A stretch of 64,000 nucleotides of DNA from Candidatus Bandiella woodruffii (lineage in GTDB: Bacteria > Pseudomonadota > Alphaproteobacteria > Rickettsiales > Midichloriaceae): positions 1,065,748 through 1,129,747 of the forward strand of contig NZ_CP110820.1 in assembly GCF_034359465.1 (NCBI RefSeq), given 5' to 3'. Made by a program: the position numbers and the translations under genes. Positions within the stretch are counted from its first letter, which is position 1; every line of letters starts with the position of its first letter. Below, in pieces: positions 35,089 through 43,957 of this stretch. Under the pieces are notes generated by a model. It did not search any database. It was not told the origin of the DNA and saw nothing but the letters and a program-made list of their open reading frames with translations.

Positions 35089-35941
35089 GGCACCGTCAAG
35101 TTAAAAAAGTTGAGGTGCAAAAGGTATTGAGAGAAGAGGGAAAAAATAGTAAATTGGAGCAAAATAAAAAATAATAGAAAAACAATGGAAGAAAGAGCGA
35201 GCAGATACAGATATCCAATGGTGATAATAGGACATGCAGTTTGGTTGTACCACAGATTTAATTTGAGTTATAGAGACGTAGCAGAAGAGTTGTTATAAAG
35301 GGGTATAGAAGTAAGCCATGAAACGATAAGAGCATGGTGTATTAAATTTGGAAAAAGGTTTTTAGATATAATCAAGAAGAAGTAGAGGAAAGCAAAGGAT
35401 AAATGGCATTTGGATGAGATGAGCATTAAAATTAACGGTAAATATTTTATTTTGTGGAGAGCTGTAGATGAAGATGGATATGAGATAGATGTCTTCCTAC
35501 AGACCAGACGTAATAAAAAGTCTGCGATAAGGTTTTTATCAAGATTATTACAATCAAATCCAGTACCCAGAGTAATCGTGACAGATAAATTAAAAAGCTA
35601 TACCAAACCTATAAAAGAAATGTGCCCTAAAACAGAGCATAGGCGCCATAAAGGATTAAATAATAGGGTTGAAAATGCACACCAACCAACACGCAGGAAA
35701 GAGAAATGCCTAATAAAATTCAAATCTCCTTCTGGGGTACAGCAAACTCTTTCTTTGATGGGAAAAATAAGGAACATATTTTCAGTAGATGTGGGCAGGT
35801 ATATTAACAGTTCTAGCAAGCAAAAAGAAATGTTTTTTGAAGCTAAATCTATTTGGGATCACGCCGCTCAATCCATAGCTGCTGCATAATTTTCAAAAAG
35901 ATGCTCTGTCACGCCCTTACCTCCATTAACTTGACGGTGCC
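35089..35941 (+). mobile_element. Family C IS6-type insertion sequence, complete copy 2
   Basis: The 853-bp element has both 16-bp termini. The flanks (CTTTTTCA left, TTCGCTAC right) do not form a target duplication, so the present neighbours were brought together by recombination or cointegrate resolution. Confidence 0.94.
35185..35889 (+). pseudogene. IS6-family transposase, family C copy 2, two in-frame stops
   Basis: It has the same TAA after YRDVAEELL as copy 1, plus a TAG at 35383-35385 (KK*RKAK). The 159-codon frame from 35410 keeps all three acidic catalytic residues. Confidence 0.85.
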
Positions 35942-35984
35942 TTCGCTACTGTTCCAATGTAATTTGCCATCATTTTCTAATTTT

Positions 35985-36709
35985 GGGAGTGTTGCCATAA
36001 GATAGATAAGATGCTAAAATGAATATAGCGAGCAACAAAGAAAATAGAAATATGAATACAGAGTGTAAAAAATGCAGTAGCAGTAAATACGTTAAGAATG
36101 GTAATATTAGGGGTATGCAAAGGTATAAATGCAAAGAGTGTGGATGTAATTTTACAAACACTAAATTAAGAGGCTGTTCGCCAGAGATGAAGGCTCTGGC
36201 AGTGTTATTGTACAGCATGGGAAAAAGTAGCTTTAGATGGCTAGGGAAATTATTTAAAGTAGCTCATACTAGCGTATATAAGTGGATAATACTGTATGCT
36301 AAAAAGATACCAAGACCAACAGTGCCGGAAGAATTGAGAGAAGTTGAAATAGATGAGATGTGGCATTTTGTAGATTCAAAAAAAACAAATTATGGATATG
36401 GAAAGCCTATAGTAGGGAGCTCAAGAGAGTTGTTGCCTGGGTGGTTGGTAAGCGTAACGTTACAACCTTTAGAAAATTGTGGAAAATCATAAGTAGAGAT
36501 AATTGCAGTTATTACACAGACGATTGGTCTGTTTATTCAGAGGTTATACCTCGCCATCAACATGTTGTTGGCAAACAACATACACTCTCAATTGAGTCCA
36601 ATAACTCAAACACAAGGCACAGAATTGCAAGAATGACCAGAAAAACAAAGGTAGTTTCAAAATCTGAAGAAGTTGTCGATCTTACGATTAAGCTCTGGGT
36701 ACATTTTGA
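35985..36709 (+). mobile_element. Family B IS1 element copy 4, left portion, cut by family D
   Basis: It has the left terminus GGGAGTGTTGCC and 725 of 787 bp, ending in GTACATTTTGA against the family D terminus. Its C-terminal codon marker is LWVHFE. Confidence 0.92.
36019..36709 (+). pseudogene. IS1-family transposase, 3'-truncated
   Basis: The eight-A slippery site at about 36378-36386 and both frames (36019-36492 and 36360 onwards) are intact until the catalytic frame runs into family D at 36710, losing the last ~18 residues. Confidence 0.85.
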
Positions 36710-37909
36710 GGGAGTGTTGCAAGATGGAATAAAGAAAGGTATAGTGGAGTGGATTACAGAATAAAGAAGAGAAAAATGTCATCAGCGCATCAAATAATAA
36801 TGGTATGTTTGGATCAATTGGTTGGTAGTGAGCATCAATATCGCAAATTTAAGGAGCTGTTTAATTTTGGGGCAGCAGAGCAAGAGCTGAAGGGAATTGA
36901 ATCTCCTGCTAATTATAAGGGATATGGTGTTTTACGTTTATTTAAATGCTTGTTGTTACAGTTTATGGAAGATTTGTCAGATCGTGAACTAGAAAGATAT
37001 TTGAGTGACAGTGTTGCAGCCAAGTGGTTTTGTGATTTTGATTTAACCGAAGCCACACCTGATTATAGCGTTTTTAGTAGAATCCGCTCAAAGATAGGAA
37101 CAAATTTGTTATCAAAAATCTTTGCCATTTTTAGAGATCAACTAAAATCTCAAGGATATATGAGCGAGGTATTTACTTTTGTTGATGCAAGTCACTTGAT
37201 CTCCAAAGCTAATTTATGGGAAGAGCGGGATGAAGCCAGAAAACAAAAATATGAAAAACTTAACAACGAAGTCTTGCCTAAAGTCGCACATGATAAACAA
37301 GCCAAAATAGGGTGCAAGGGTGGTAGTAAATTTTGGTATGGCTATAAGAAAAACATGTAAGCGTAGATATTCAATCCGGAATGATCAACAAGGTTGCTAT
37401 AACGCCTGCTAATGTTACCGATGCAAAGGGAGTTGCGCATGTTTTACCAAATAGTGGAGCAGTTTATGCTGACAAAGGGTATTGTGTTGCACCAGCAAAG
37501 AATGCAGCTAAAAGCAGAGGTATTCATTTTTGCGCCATCAAGAAAAACAATATGAAGCAAAAGAATTTTGACCTTGATCGATACTATACTTCCATAAGGG
37601 CTCCGTTTGAGAGGGTGTTTTCTCAAGATAATAAACGATTGCGATACATAGGAATTGCCAAAAATCAGTTTGCTGAATTTATGAATGCTATCTGCTTTAA
37701 TTTAAAACGTTTAACGGTTCTTACTGCCTAAGCTCATAAAATCACGCTTCGCAGAATCAATAAAAAGCTAAAAATTACCATATCCCACCTCAAAGAAATC
37801 TTTTGAATTCTTGGGGAAACCAGTTTTTTGTTAATTTTTTTAGACCATGGTCCAAACTTCCTTAAATCAAACCATCACATTTATCCTTATTTTATCTTTC
37901 AACGCTCCC
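36710..37909 (+). mobile_element. Family D IS5-like insertion sequence, complete copy
   Basis: The 1200-bp element has imperfect ends GGGAGTGTTGCAAGATGG and (reverse complement of right end) GGGAGCGTTGAAAGATAA. It is the only full copy; five partial ones lie elsewhere in the window. On both sides are IS1 fragments, but of different alleles. Confidence 0.92.
36776..37731 (+). CDS. IS5-like transposase (family D), two frames joined at AAAAAC
   Basis: Frame 1 starts at MSSAHQIIMVCLDQLVG (36776, preceded by AAGAAGAG) and holds the DUF772-like domain, then the first catalytic Asp in FVDASHLISKANLWEERDEA. It stops at 37360 right after WYGYKKNM. Frame 2 gives HVSVDIQSGMINKVAITPAN, YADKGYCVAPAK and RAPFERVFSQDNKRLRY, ending 37731. 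A -1 shift at G AAA AAC (37348-37354) fuses them into a normal-length transposase. The partial copy at 29854 has the same split, so it is either programmed or was fixed before spread. Confidence 0.8.
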
Positions 37910-38060
37910 AGAATTGCAAGAATGACCAGAAAAACAAAGGTAGTTTCAAAATCTGAAGAAGTTGTCGATCTTACGATTAAGCTCTGGCTACATTTTGAGG
38001 ATAACAATAATTTCCTAAGTGAGCAGGGCAATTTTATATCTATCTTTGGCTAACACTCTG
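37910..38060 (+). mobile_element. Family B IS1 right-end fragment
   Basis: It is 151 bp from AGAATTGCAAGAATGACC to the right terminus GGCTAACACTCTG. It repeats about 90 bp already present before the D element and has the LWLHFEDNN allele, so it comes from a different IS1 copy than the left portion. Confidence 0.88.
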
Positions 38061-38096
38061 TGATAAAGATACTAACCGAGTGTATATATTGATCGG

Positions 38097-38687
38097 CTAA
38101 AATTTATGGCGTAACTTCAATGCAAGTGCTAAAGTTCCATCATCGATATAATCCAGCTCCGCACCTATTGGGATGCCGCTTGCAAGCCTGGACATTTTAA
38201 CACCTAATGGTTCCAATAACTTCGCAATGTAATGTCCTGTGGTCTGCCCCTCTAACGTTGAATTTGTTGCGATGATTACCTCTTGTATTGAGTGAACAGT
38301 CACTCTGTCTTGAATGTTATTGATATTCAAACTTTGTGGAGTTTTCCCTTCAATGGCGGATAATGTTCCACCTAAAACATGGTAAGTCCCTTTGTATGTT
38401 TTACTTTTTTCTATCGCCCATAAATCAGCTATATTTTCAACAACACATAAAACACTTCCATCTCTTTTATCGTCCATACAAATAGCACAAGGATTAGAGA
38501 CATCAATATTGGCACAAATCTTACAAATCTTTATCTCAGCAACAGTTTGGTCCAACAAAGAGGATAACTTTACCATCTCATCTTTGTTTTGTATTAAAGA
38601 AAGTGCAATTCTTTTTGCCGATTTTGGACCAAGCCCTGGTAGCTTTGATATCGTCTTAATTAGCTGCTCTAAGGAATTTATCTGCAT
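38097..38687 (-). CDS. recR: Recombination mediator protein RecR
   Basis: RecR works with RecO/RecF to load RecA at gaps. The 196 residues show an HhH motif (KLPGLGPKSAKRIALSL), a four-Cys zinc finger (CKICANIDVSNPCAIC), a Toprim domain (LCVVENIADLWAIEKS) and the C-terminal Walker B-like SRLASGIPIGAELDYID. All are full length. It starts 4 bp after the upstream SDR gene stop, so the pair is likely cotranscribed. Confidence 0.96.
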   Translation of the reverse strand: MQINSLEQLIKTISKLPGLGPKSAKRIALSLIQNKDEMVKLSSLLDQTVAEIKICKICANIDVSNPCAICMDDKRDGSVLCVVENIADLWAIEKSKTYKGTYHVLGGTLSAIEGKTPQSLNINNIQDRVTVHSIQEVIIATNSTLEGQTTGHYIAKLLEPLGVKMSRLASGIPIGAELDYIDDGTLALALKLRHKF

Positions 38688-38691
38688 AATT

Positions 38692-39414
38692 TCATGGATA
38701 ATTAAGGTTATCTAAATGACTTCCTCCATCTAAAGAAATAATTTGCCCCGTTAAAGACTTTGTTTTTAATATAAAATCAATCGTATAACAAATTTCATCA
38801 ACTGTAGCTCCATACTCTAGAGGTGCCGCATTTTTTGTTTTTTCAAAGTTTGCCTCGCTTTGTTTTGGGTTTTGCATGATTTGTCCTAATGCTATGCCAT
38901 TAACCCTGACTTTGGGAGCATATAGTTTTGCTGCAAGTTTTGTGAAGTTGGCCAGAGAGGTTTTACTAAAATAGTACGAAATAAAATTTTTAGGCAGTTT
39001 GAATATTATGTTGTCGAGAATATTAATGATATTAACTTGTCCATCCACACCGCTATGGCTTTGCATCAAGGCTTTGCTTAGAATCAGCGGAGTAGAAAAG
39101 TTGACTTTTAGGTTGTTAAGTAAATCTTTTTCTTTTAAGTTATGTAGATTGTCATTTTCAAACATGGATGCATTATTTACCAAAAGGCCTATTTTGAATT
39201 CCTGCATGATCTGATTATAATCATCAGCATGCAAAAAGTTACTTTTGTATATAATACACTTTCTGCCCAAGCTTATAACCTCATCCTGCAGTTGGTTCGC
39301 TTTATCCTCGGACGTATTGTAATGAATTATAATATCCCATCCATGTTTTGCCAAAAATAATGCAATCTCCTTGCCTATTCTTTTAGCTGACCCTGTTATT
39401 AACGCGTAAGGCAA
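38692..39414 (-). CDS. Short-chain dehydrogenase/reductase, pteridine reductase-like
   Basis: The 240-residue Rossmann-fold SDR has cofactor motif TGSAKRIGKEIA (residues 7-18; the RIG form is typical of FolM/PTR1-type pteridine reductases and relatives using NADPH). NNAS follows strand 4, the active site is YYFSKTSLA, and the end region is GQIISLDGGSHL. A role in reduced pterin or folate metabolism is plausible given folB in the window, but the substrate is inferred. It lies directly upstream of recR. Confidence 0.75.
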   Translation of the reverse strand: MPYALITGSAKRIGKEIALFLAKHGWDIIIHYNTSEDKANQLQDEVISLGRKCIIYKSNFLHADDYNQIMQEFKIGLLVNNASMFENDNLHNLKEKDLLNNLKVNFSTPLILSKALMQSHSGVDGQVNIINILDNIIFKLPKNFISYYFSKTSLANFTKLAAKLYAPKVRVNGIALGQIMQNPKQSEANFEKTKNAAPLEYGATVDEICYTIDFILKTKSLTGQIISLDGGSHLDNLNYP

Positions 39415-39443
39415 TTGATTATAAGTAAATTTGCTGCTATCCT

Positions 39444-41192
39444 ATGAGCCTCAGTATAACAAAATTTTTTGAAAGAACCAGTTTAATGAATGATATCACT
39501 TATTTACCTAGTATTTTGATACTTTTAGCAGCATCAATATTAGTGGTTGTATCTTTGTACAAACTGAAAATCAGCCCTGTATTAGGCTATTTAATAGCTG
39601 GAGCTGCAATAAGCCATTTGGGCTTAATCAAAGAAACAGAATACGCACATCAGTTGGCTGAGTTTGGCGTGGTTTTTTTGCTGTTTATGATAGGGCTTGA
39701 GCTTTCGTTTGATCGGCTCATCAAGATGAAGTTACAGGTGTTTGGATTTGGAGGCCTGCAAGTCATCATAACGTCCTCGGTAATTACTTTTGTGTTAAAC
39801 AAATTTTTTCATTTTCCAATATCGGTATCTGTCGTTATAGGAGCAGCACTTGCATTGTCATCAACTGCCATAGTTTTACAGATATTATCTGAATCTGGTA
39901 GACAATCTAGCCAAGTGGGGAGGTTGTCTTTGGCAATGTTATTGATGCAAGATTTTGCAGTTGTCCCATTGCTTGCCGTCCTTCCACTTCTTACTGCTGG
40001 GCATCATGAAGATGTGATGCATATGATAGGCCTGGCTGGACTAAAAGCGCTAGCAGTTATATTCGCCATAACTATCTTTGGTAGACTGTTTTTAAGGCCA
40101 TTCTTCTCATTGATTGCATCTGTAAAAACCGATGAAGTTTATGTTACGACAGCTTTGTTGATAGTGCTGGGGACAGCATGGATTACCAATGAGCTTGGTT
40201 TGTCATCTGCTATGGGCGCTTTCATTGCTGGCATTTTGATTGCAGAAACTGAATATAGAAATCAGATAGAAAACAGCATACATCCATTCCAAGGGCTATT
40301 TTTGGGGTTATTCTTTTTAAGTGTTGGCATGTCAATAGACATTGATTTTATGCTAAATAAATTCAGAAGCATTGTTTTGGCAGGTTTTGCTCTTTTATCA
40401 CTTAAGGCAGTCATAATATTAGTTTTATGCAAAATATTCAGATTGCGTTGGGGTGCAGCTTTACATTCTTCATTATTATTGGCGCAAGGTGGAGAGTTTG
40501 CGTTGATACTATTAAGCTTAGCAGCATCAAAGGGAATCATAAGCATGGATACTTCCAAATTCATGCTGATGGTGGTTGCAGTGTCAATGGCTGTTACCCC
40601 ATTGCTTTCGATATTAGGGTCTTGGATTGAGGATAAATTTGATTCAGAGGAGGAGCTGGATAACAACAAAGAGTTCAAAGGAATTAGTGATTTGGATGAT
40701 CATGTTATCATCGCAGGTTTCGGACGAGTTGGCAAAATTGTGGCTTACATGCTTGAACGTGAACAAATTAATTACATAGCAGTTGAGAGCAATACTGATG
40801 TAGTCAAGAAGGCAAAGCAAAAGGGGTACCCAGTATTCCATGGAGAGATAAGTGATGACGGTACTTTACAGGCACTGGGAATCAAAAGAGCAAAAGCTGT
40901 AATTCTCACAATGAGCGAAAAGATCACGTTAAGAAAAAGCACAAAAAAAATCTTTTTAAATTATAAAAATGTACGAATAATCTCAAGAGCGGAAGATTAT
41001 AAACATAGTAAAGACATAAGGAAGTTAGGGGCAGAAAATGCAATCCCAGAAAGAATAGAGGTTGGATTACAATTAGGGGGAGTGGCGCTGCAAAATCTGG
41101 ATTCTCCAAAACACAATGTGCTTGCCATTAAAGAAGAAATTCGCAGGAATAACTATAGCAAAATAGAAGAGAATGAATTATTTAAATACTAA
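39444..41192 (+). CDS. Kef-type cation:proton antiporter (CPA2) with RCK domain
   Basis: The 582-residue protein has twelve or more membrane helices (residues about 20-395; GYLIAGAAISHLGLIKE, ALALSSTAIVLQILSESG, LLAQGGEFALILLSL) and a cytosolic NAD-binding TrkA-N/RCK domain (HVIIAGFGRVGKIVAYML, about 428-445). The family controls K+ efflux and internal pH, in KefB/C under glutathione-adduct control. An internal ATG at 39486 (MNDITYLPS) is also a possible start. nhaA follows 26 bp later, giving an ion-homeostasis cluster. Confidence 0.9.
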   Translation: MSLSITKFFERTSLMNDITYLPSILILLAASILVVVSLYKLKISPVLGYLIAGAAISHLGLIKETEYAHQLAEFGVVFLLFMIGLELSFDRLIKMKLQVFGFGGLQVIITSSVITFVLNKFFHFPISVSVVIGAALALSSTAIVLQILSESGRQSSQVGRLSLAMLLMQDFAVVPLLAVLPLLTAGHHEDVMHMIGLAGLKALAVIFAITIFGRLFLRPFFSLIASVKTDEVYVTTALLIVLGTAWITNELGLSSAMGAFIAGILIAETEYRNQIENSIHPFQGLFLGLFFLSVGMSIDIDFMLNKFRSIVLAGFALLSLKAVIILVLCKIFRLRWGAALHSSLLLAQGGEFALILLSLAASKGIISMDTSKFMLMVVAVSMAVTPLLSILGSWIEDKFDSEEELDNNKEFKGISDLDDHVIIAGFGRVGKIVAYMLEREQINYIAVESNTDVVKKAKQKGYPVFHGEISDDGTLQALGIKRAKAVILTMSEKITLRKSTKKIFLNYKNVRIISRAEDYKHSKDIRKLGAENAIPERIEVGLQLGGVALQNLDSPKHNVLAIKEEIRRNNYSKIEENELFKY

Positions 41193-41218
41193 TTCTCTAC
41201 TATAGTGGGGCTAGAAAC

Positions 41219-42376
41219 GTGACTACTAAAAGACTACTTGATTTCGCCTTACTAATTCACAGAGCAACTGATAAGGGACTGCTTCTTTTCGGAAGCGCAG
41301 TGCTTGCTTTGATTATTGCCAACTCCAAACTCTCCGGCATATATAATGACCTCTTAGGGTATAGTCTTAAGATACCTTTTATCCCCCAATTATCCATTCA
41401 TGATTGGATTAATGACTTTCTGATGGCGATTTTCTTTCTTGCTGTTGGTCTGGAGATTAAACGTGAGATGTTGGGCGGGCATTTGATGGCTAAAGAACAA
41501 AGGATACTGCCAGCTGTATCGGCTTGCTTCGGTGTTATATTCCCTGTCTTAATTTATATGGCTTTTAATTTTAACGATAAAATCGCCATGAAAGGATGGG
41601 CAATTCCAGCAGCAACAGACATCGCATTTGCACTTGGCATATTCGCAGTGTTTGGCAAAGGATTGCCTGTTGCGCTTAGAGTTTTTTTAGCGGCTTTGGC
41701 CATAATTGACGACCTAATAGCAGTCATCATTATTGCATTGTTCTATAGTGGAACTTTGTATTGGGGTTATTTGATACCAATCATGCTTTGCTGTTTTTTG
41801 CTATACTTACTTGGCAGATATAAAATTACTTATTTAACACCATATATGGCAGTTGGTGTTTTTATGTGGTATTGCTTTTTAAAATCGGGAATACATTCAA
41901 CGATTGCAGGCATAGTTCTTGGAGCTTTCATCCCACTAAAGCTCAGCAATAACAAACAGCCTTTACAAAGGCTGGAGAGAAAGTTAACTCCAAGTGTTGA
42001 GTATGTAATTTTACCCTTATTTGCCTTGGCAAATGCTGGCATTAATTTTGATAACTTAAACTTTGGATCATTTTTTCATCCAGTTGTGTTTGGAATAATG
42101 CTTGGTCTTTTGATTGGTAAGACTGTAGGAATATCTTTCTCGGTGCATATTCTGCGCAAATTTAACATCATATCAATGCCACCAAATGTTACTATGAAAC
42201 ATTTTTACTATGTGTCGATGCTTTGCGGTATCGGCTTTACTATGAGCTTGTTTATCGCACTTATTGCTTTTGCAAGTAATTCAGCTTACTTAGAATTTGC
42301 CAAAATAGGGGTTATATTTGGCTCTATATCATCAACAATTTTTGCTGTTGTTATGATGAAAATTTTTAAAAAATAG
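41219..42376 (+). CDS. nhaA: Na+/H+ antiporter NhaA
   Basis: The 385-residue, twelve-helix antiporter keeps the essential Asp pair in AALAIIDDLIAVIIIALFY and the unwound-helix motif AIPAATDIAFALGIF. WINDFLMAIFFLAVGLEIKR is the helix 2 signature with the pH-sensing region. The initiation codon is GTG (41219), preceded by AGTGGGG. It follows the Kef-type gene in an apparent two-gene unit for pH and sodium control. Confidence 0.95.
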   Translation: MTTKRLLDFALLIHRATDKGLLLFGSAVLALIIANSKLSGIYNDLLGYSLKIPFIPQLSIHDWINDFLMAIFFLAVGLEIKREMLGGHLMAKEQRILPAVSACFGVIFPVLIYMAFNFNDKIAMKGWAIPAATDIAFALGIFAVFGKGLPVALRVFLAALAIIDDLIAVIIIALFYSGTLYWGYLIPIMLCCFLLYLLGRYKITYLTPYMAVGVFMWYCFLKSGIHSTIAGIVLGAFIPLKLSNNKQPLQRLERKLTPSVEYVILPLFALANAGINFDNLNFGSFFHPVVFGIMLGLLIGKTVGISFSVHILRKFNIISMPPNVTMKHFYYVSMLCGIGFTMSLFIALIAFASNSAYLEFAKIGVIFGSISSTIFAVVMMKIFKK

Positions 42377-42570
42377 GCATACTCTGCTAACTTTAAAAGG
42401 AGTGTGAAATATCAATAAGTAATGTTGATAGTTGAAAAAGAGAAAACAAGCGTCTAGTATACTTTATACCCCTCAAGAGTGAGGCTGCAAAAGGAACCAT
42501 AAAGAAAAAGTTTTTTCACGAAGAACTAGGTTTTTGGAATTTAAGATATGTTTAATAATATTGAAAAACT

Positions 42571-43794
42571 ATGATATCACACGAACAACCCCTTTTTTTA
42601 TCTAAAAGATTGGAACTCATCAAACCATCTCCCACTCTTGCGGTGAGTAACAAGGCAAAAGATTTAAAGTCTCAGGGCAAAGACGTTATAGATTTAGGAG
42701 CGGGCGAACCTGACTTTGATACTCCAGAGCACATAAAGCAAGCAGCGTTTGATGCTATTAAATCCGGTAAAACTAAATACACGGCAGTGGATGGTATACT
42801 AGACTTAAAGAGAGCTATTATTAAAAAACTAATTGATGAGAACGGACTTGAATATCAACCTGAACAGATAACGGTTGGATGCGGTGCGAAACATGTGTTG
42901 TTTAATGTGTTTGCAGCAACTCTGAATCCAGGTGATGAAGTGATTATTCCGGCACCATTTTGGGTGTCATATCCTGATATGACTTTGATTAATGGAGGAC
43001 TTCCTGTCATAGTAACTACCAAGGCTGAAAATAATTTTAAAATAACCCCAGAAGAACTGGAAAAAAATATCACTAATAAAACAAAATGGTTAGTCATAAA
43101 CTCTCCTAATAACCCAACAGGGTTTTATTATACTGCAGAAGAATTGCAGATGCTGGCAAAGGTGCTGGATAAACACCCTCATGTTAACATCATTTCAGAC
43201 GCTATATATGAACACATAAGATATGGGGGAGAAGCATACGTAAATATTGCCAATATAAGCGATGATATGAAGGCAAGGACATTTGTGGTGAATGGTGTGT
43301 CTAAGACATACTCAATGACTGGTTGGAGAATAGGTTACGGAGCTGGGAATAAAGAACTGGTTAAGGCCATCTCTAAGATACAATCTCAAAGTACTTCAAA
43401 TCCATGTTCCATCAGCCAATATGCATCAGTGGAAGCATTAAGTAAAAACTCGGCAGAATTCATAGAACAGAGTAAAAAACGTTTTGAAGAAAGGTGCAAT
43501 TTAGTTATAGGGCTGTTAAAAAATATAAGAGGTATTACGACACCCTATCCCAATGGAGCTTTTTACATATTTCCAAGTTGTGAGCAGTTGATAGGGAAGA
43601 GAACGCAAAACGGGAGAATCATAAATGATGATAGTGATTTTGCGGATTATTTGCTTGAAGAAGCTTTGGTTGCAGTTGTTCCAGGTATCGCATTTGGAAC
43701 CAAAAACTTCTTCAGAATTTCATATGCAACATCTGAAGAGCTGTTAAAAGAGGCCTGCGCCAGAATTAAACTTGCTTGCGATAAATTATCATAG
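42571..43794 (+). CDS. aspC: Class I aminotransferase, aspartate aminotransferase type
   Basis: The 407-residue PLP enzyme of fold type I has an N-terminal substrate loop DLGAGEPDFDTPEHIK, the cofactor motif NSPNNPTGFYY, Asp in ISDAIYEHIRYGG and PLP lysine in GVSKTYSMTGWRIGYGAG. FFRISYATSEE carries the substrate-binding Arg. The subclass resembles the 1-beta aspartate/prephenate aminotransferases of alphaproteobacteria. It links oxaloacetate/aspartate and glutamate pools. It is followed by a repeat and not by another gene of the pathway. Confidence 0.92.
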   Translation: MISHEQPLFLSKRLELIKPSPTLAVSNKAKDLKSQGKDVIDLGAGEPDFDTPEHIKQAAFDAIKSGKTKYTAVDGILDLKRAIIKKLIDENGLEYQPEQITVGCGAKHVLFNVFAATLNPGDEVIIPAPFWVSYPDMTLINGGLPVIVTTKAENNFKITPEELEKNITNKTKWLVINSPNNPTGFYYTAEELQMLAKVLDKHPHVNIISDAIYEHIRYGGEAYVNIANISDDMKARTFVVNGVSKTYSMTGWRIGYGAGNKELVKAISKIQSQSTSNPCSISQYASVEALSKNSAEFIEQSKKRFEERCNLVIGLLKNIRGITTPYPNGAFYIFPSCEQLIGKRTQNGRIINDDSDFADYLLEEALVAVVPGIAFGTKNFFRISYATSEELLKEACARIKLACDKLS

Positions 43795-43796
43795 TT

Positions 43797-43957
43797 ATAT
43801 ACCTCTCGTAAATCAAGAGTTGGCAAATTTATAGACGACAGAGAACTTGGAAAAGAGCTAGGAATACAAGCGATGAGCATGAGGTGATTACATATGTACG
43901 CAAACGTTATGCGAAATCCGAAGTATTTTGAGGCCAAATTTCGAAGTTAGCGGGATA
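43797..43957. repeat. TATACTCCG repeat, full copy, reverse orientation
   Basis: It begins TATACCTCTCGTAAATCAAG and ends AGTTAGCGGGATAT, with GGCAAATTTATAGACGACAG, TAGGAATACAAGCGATGAGC and TTTTGAGGCC inside. Its end provides the last codons and stop of eptA. Confidence 0.88.
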
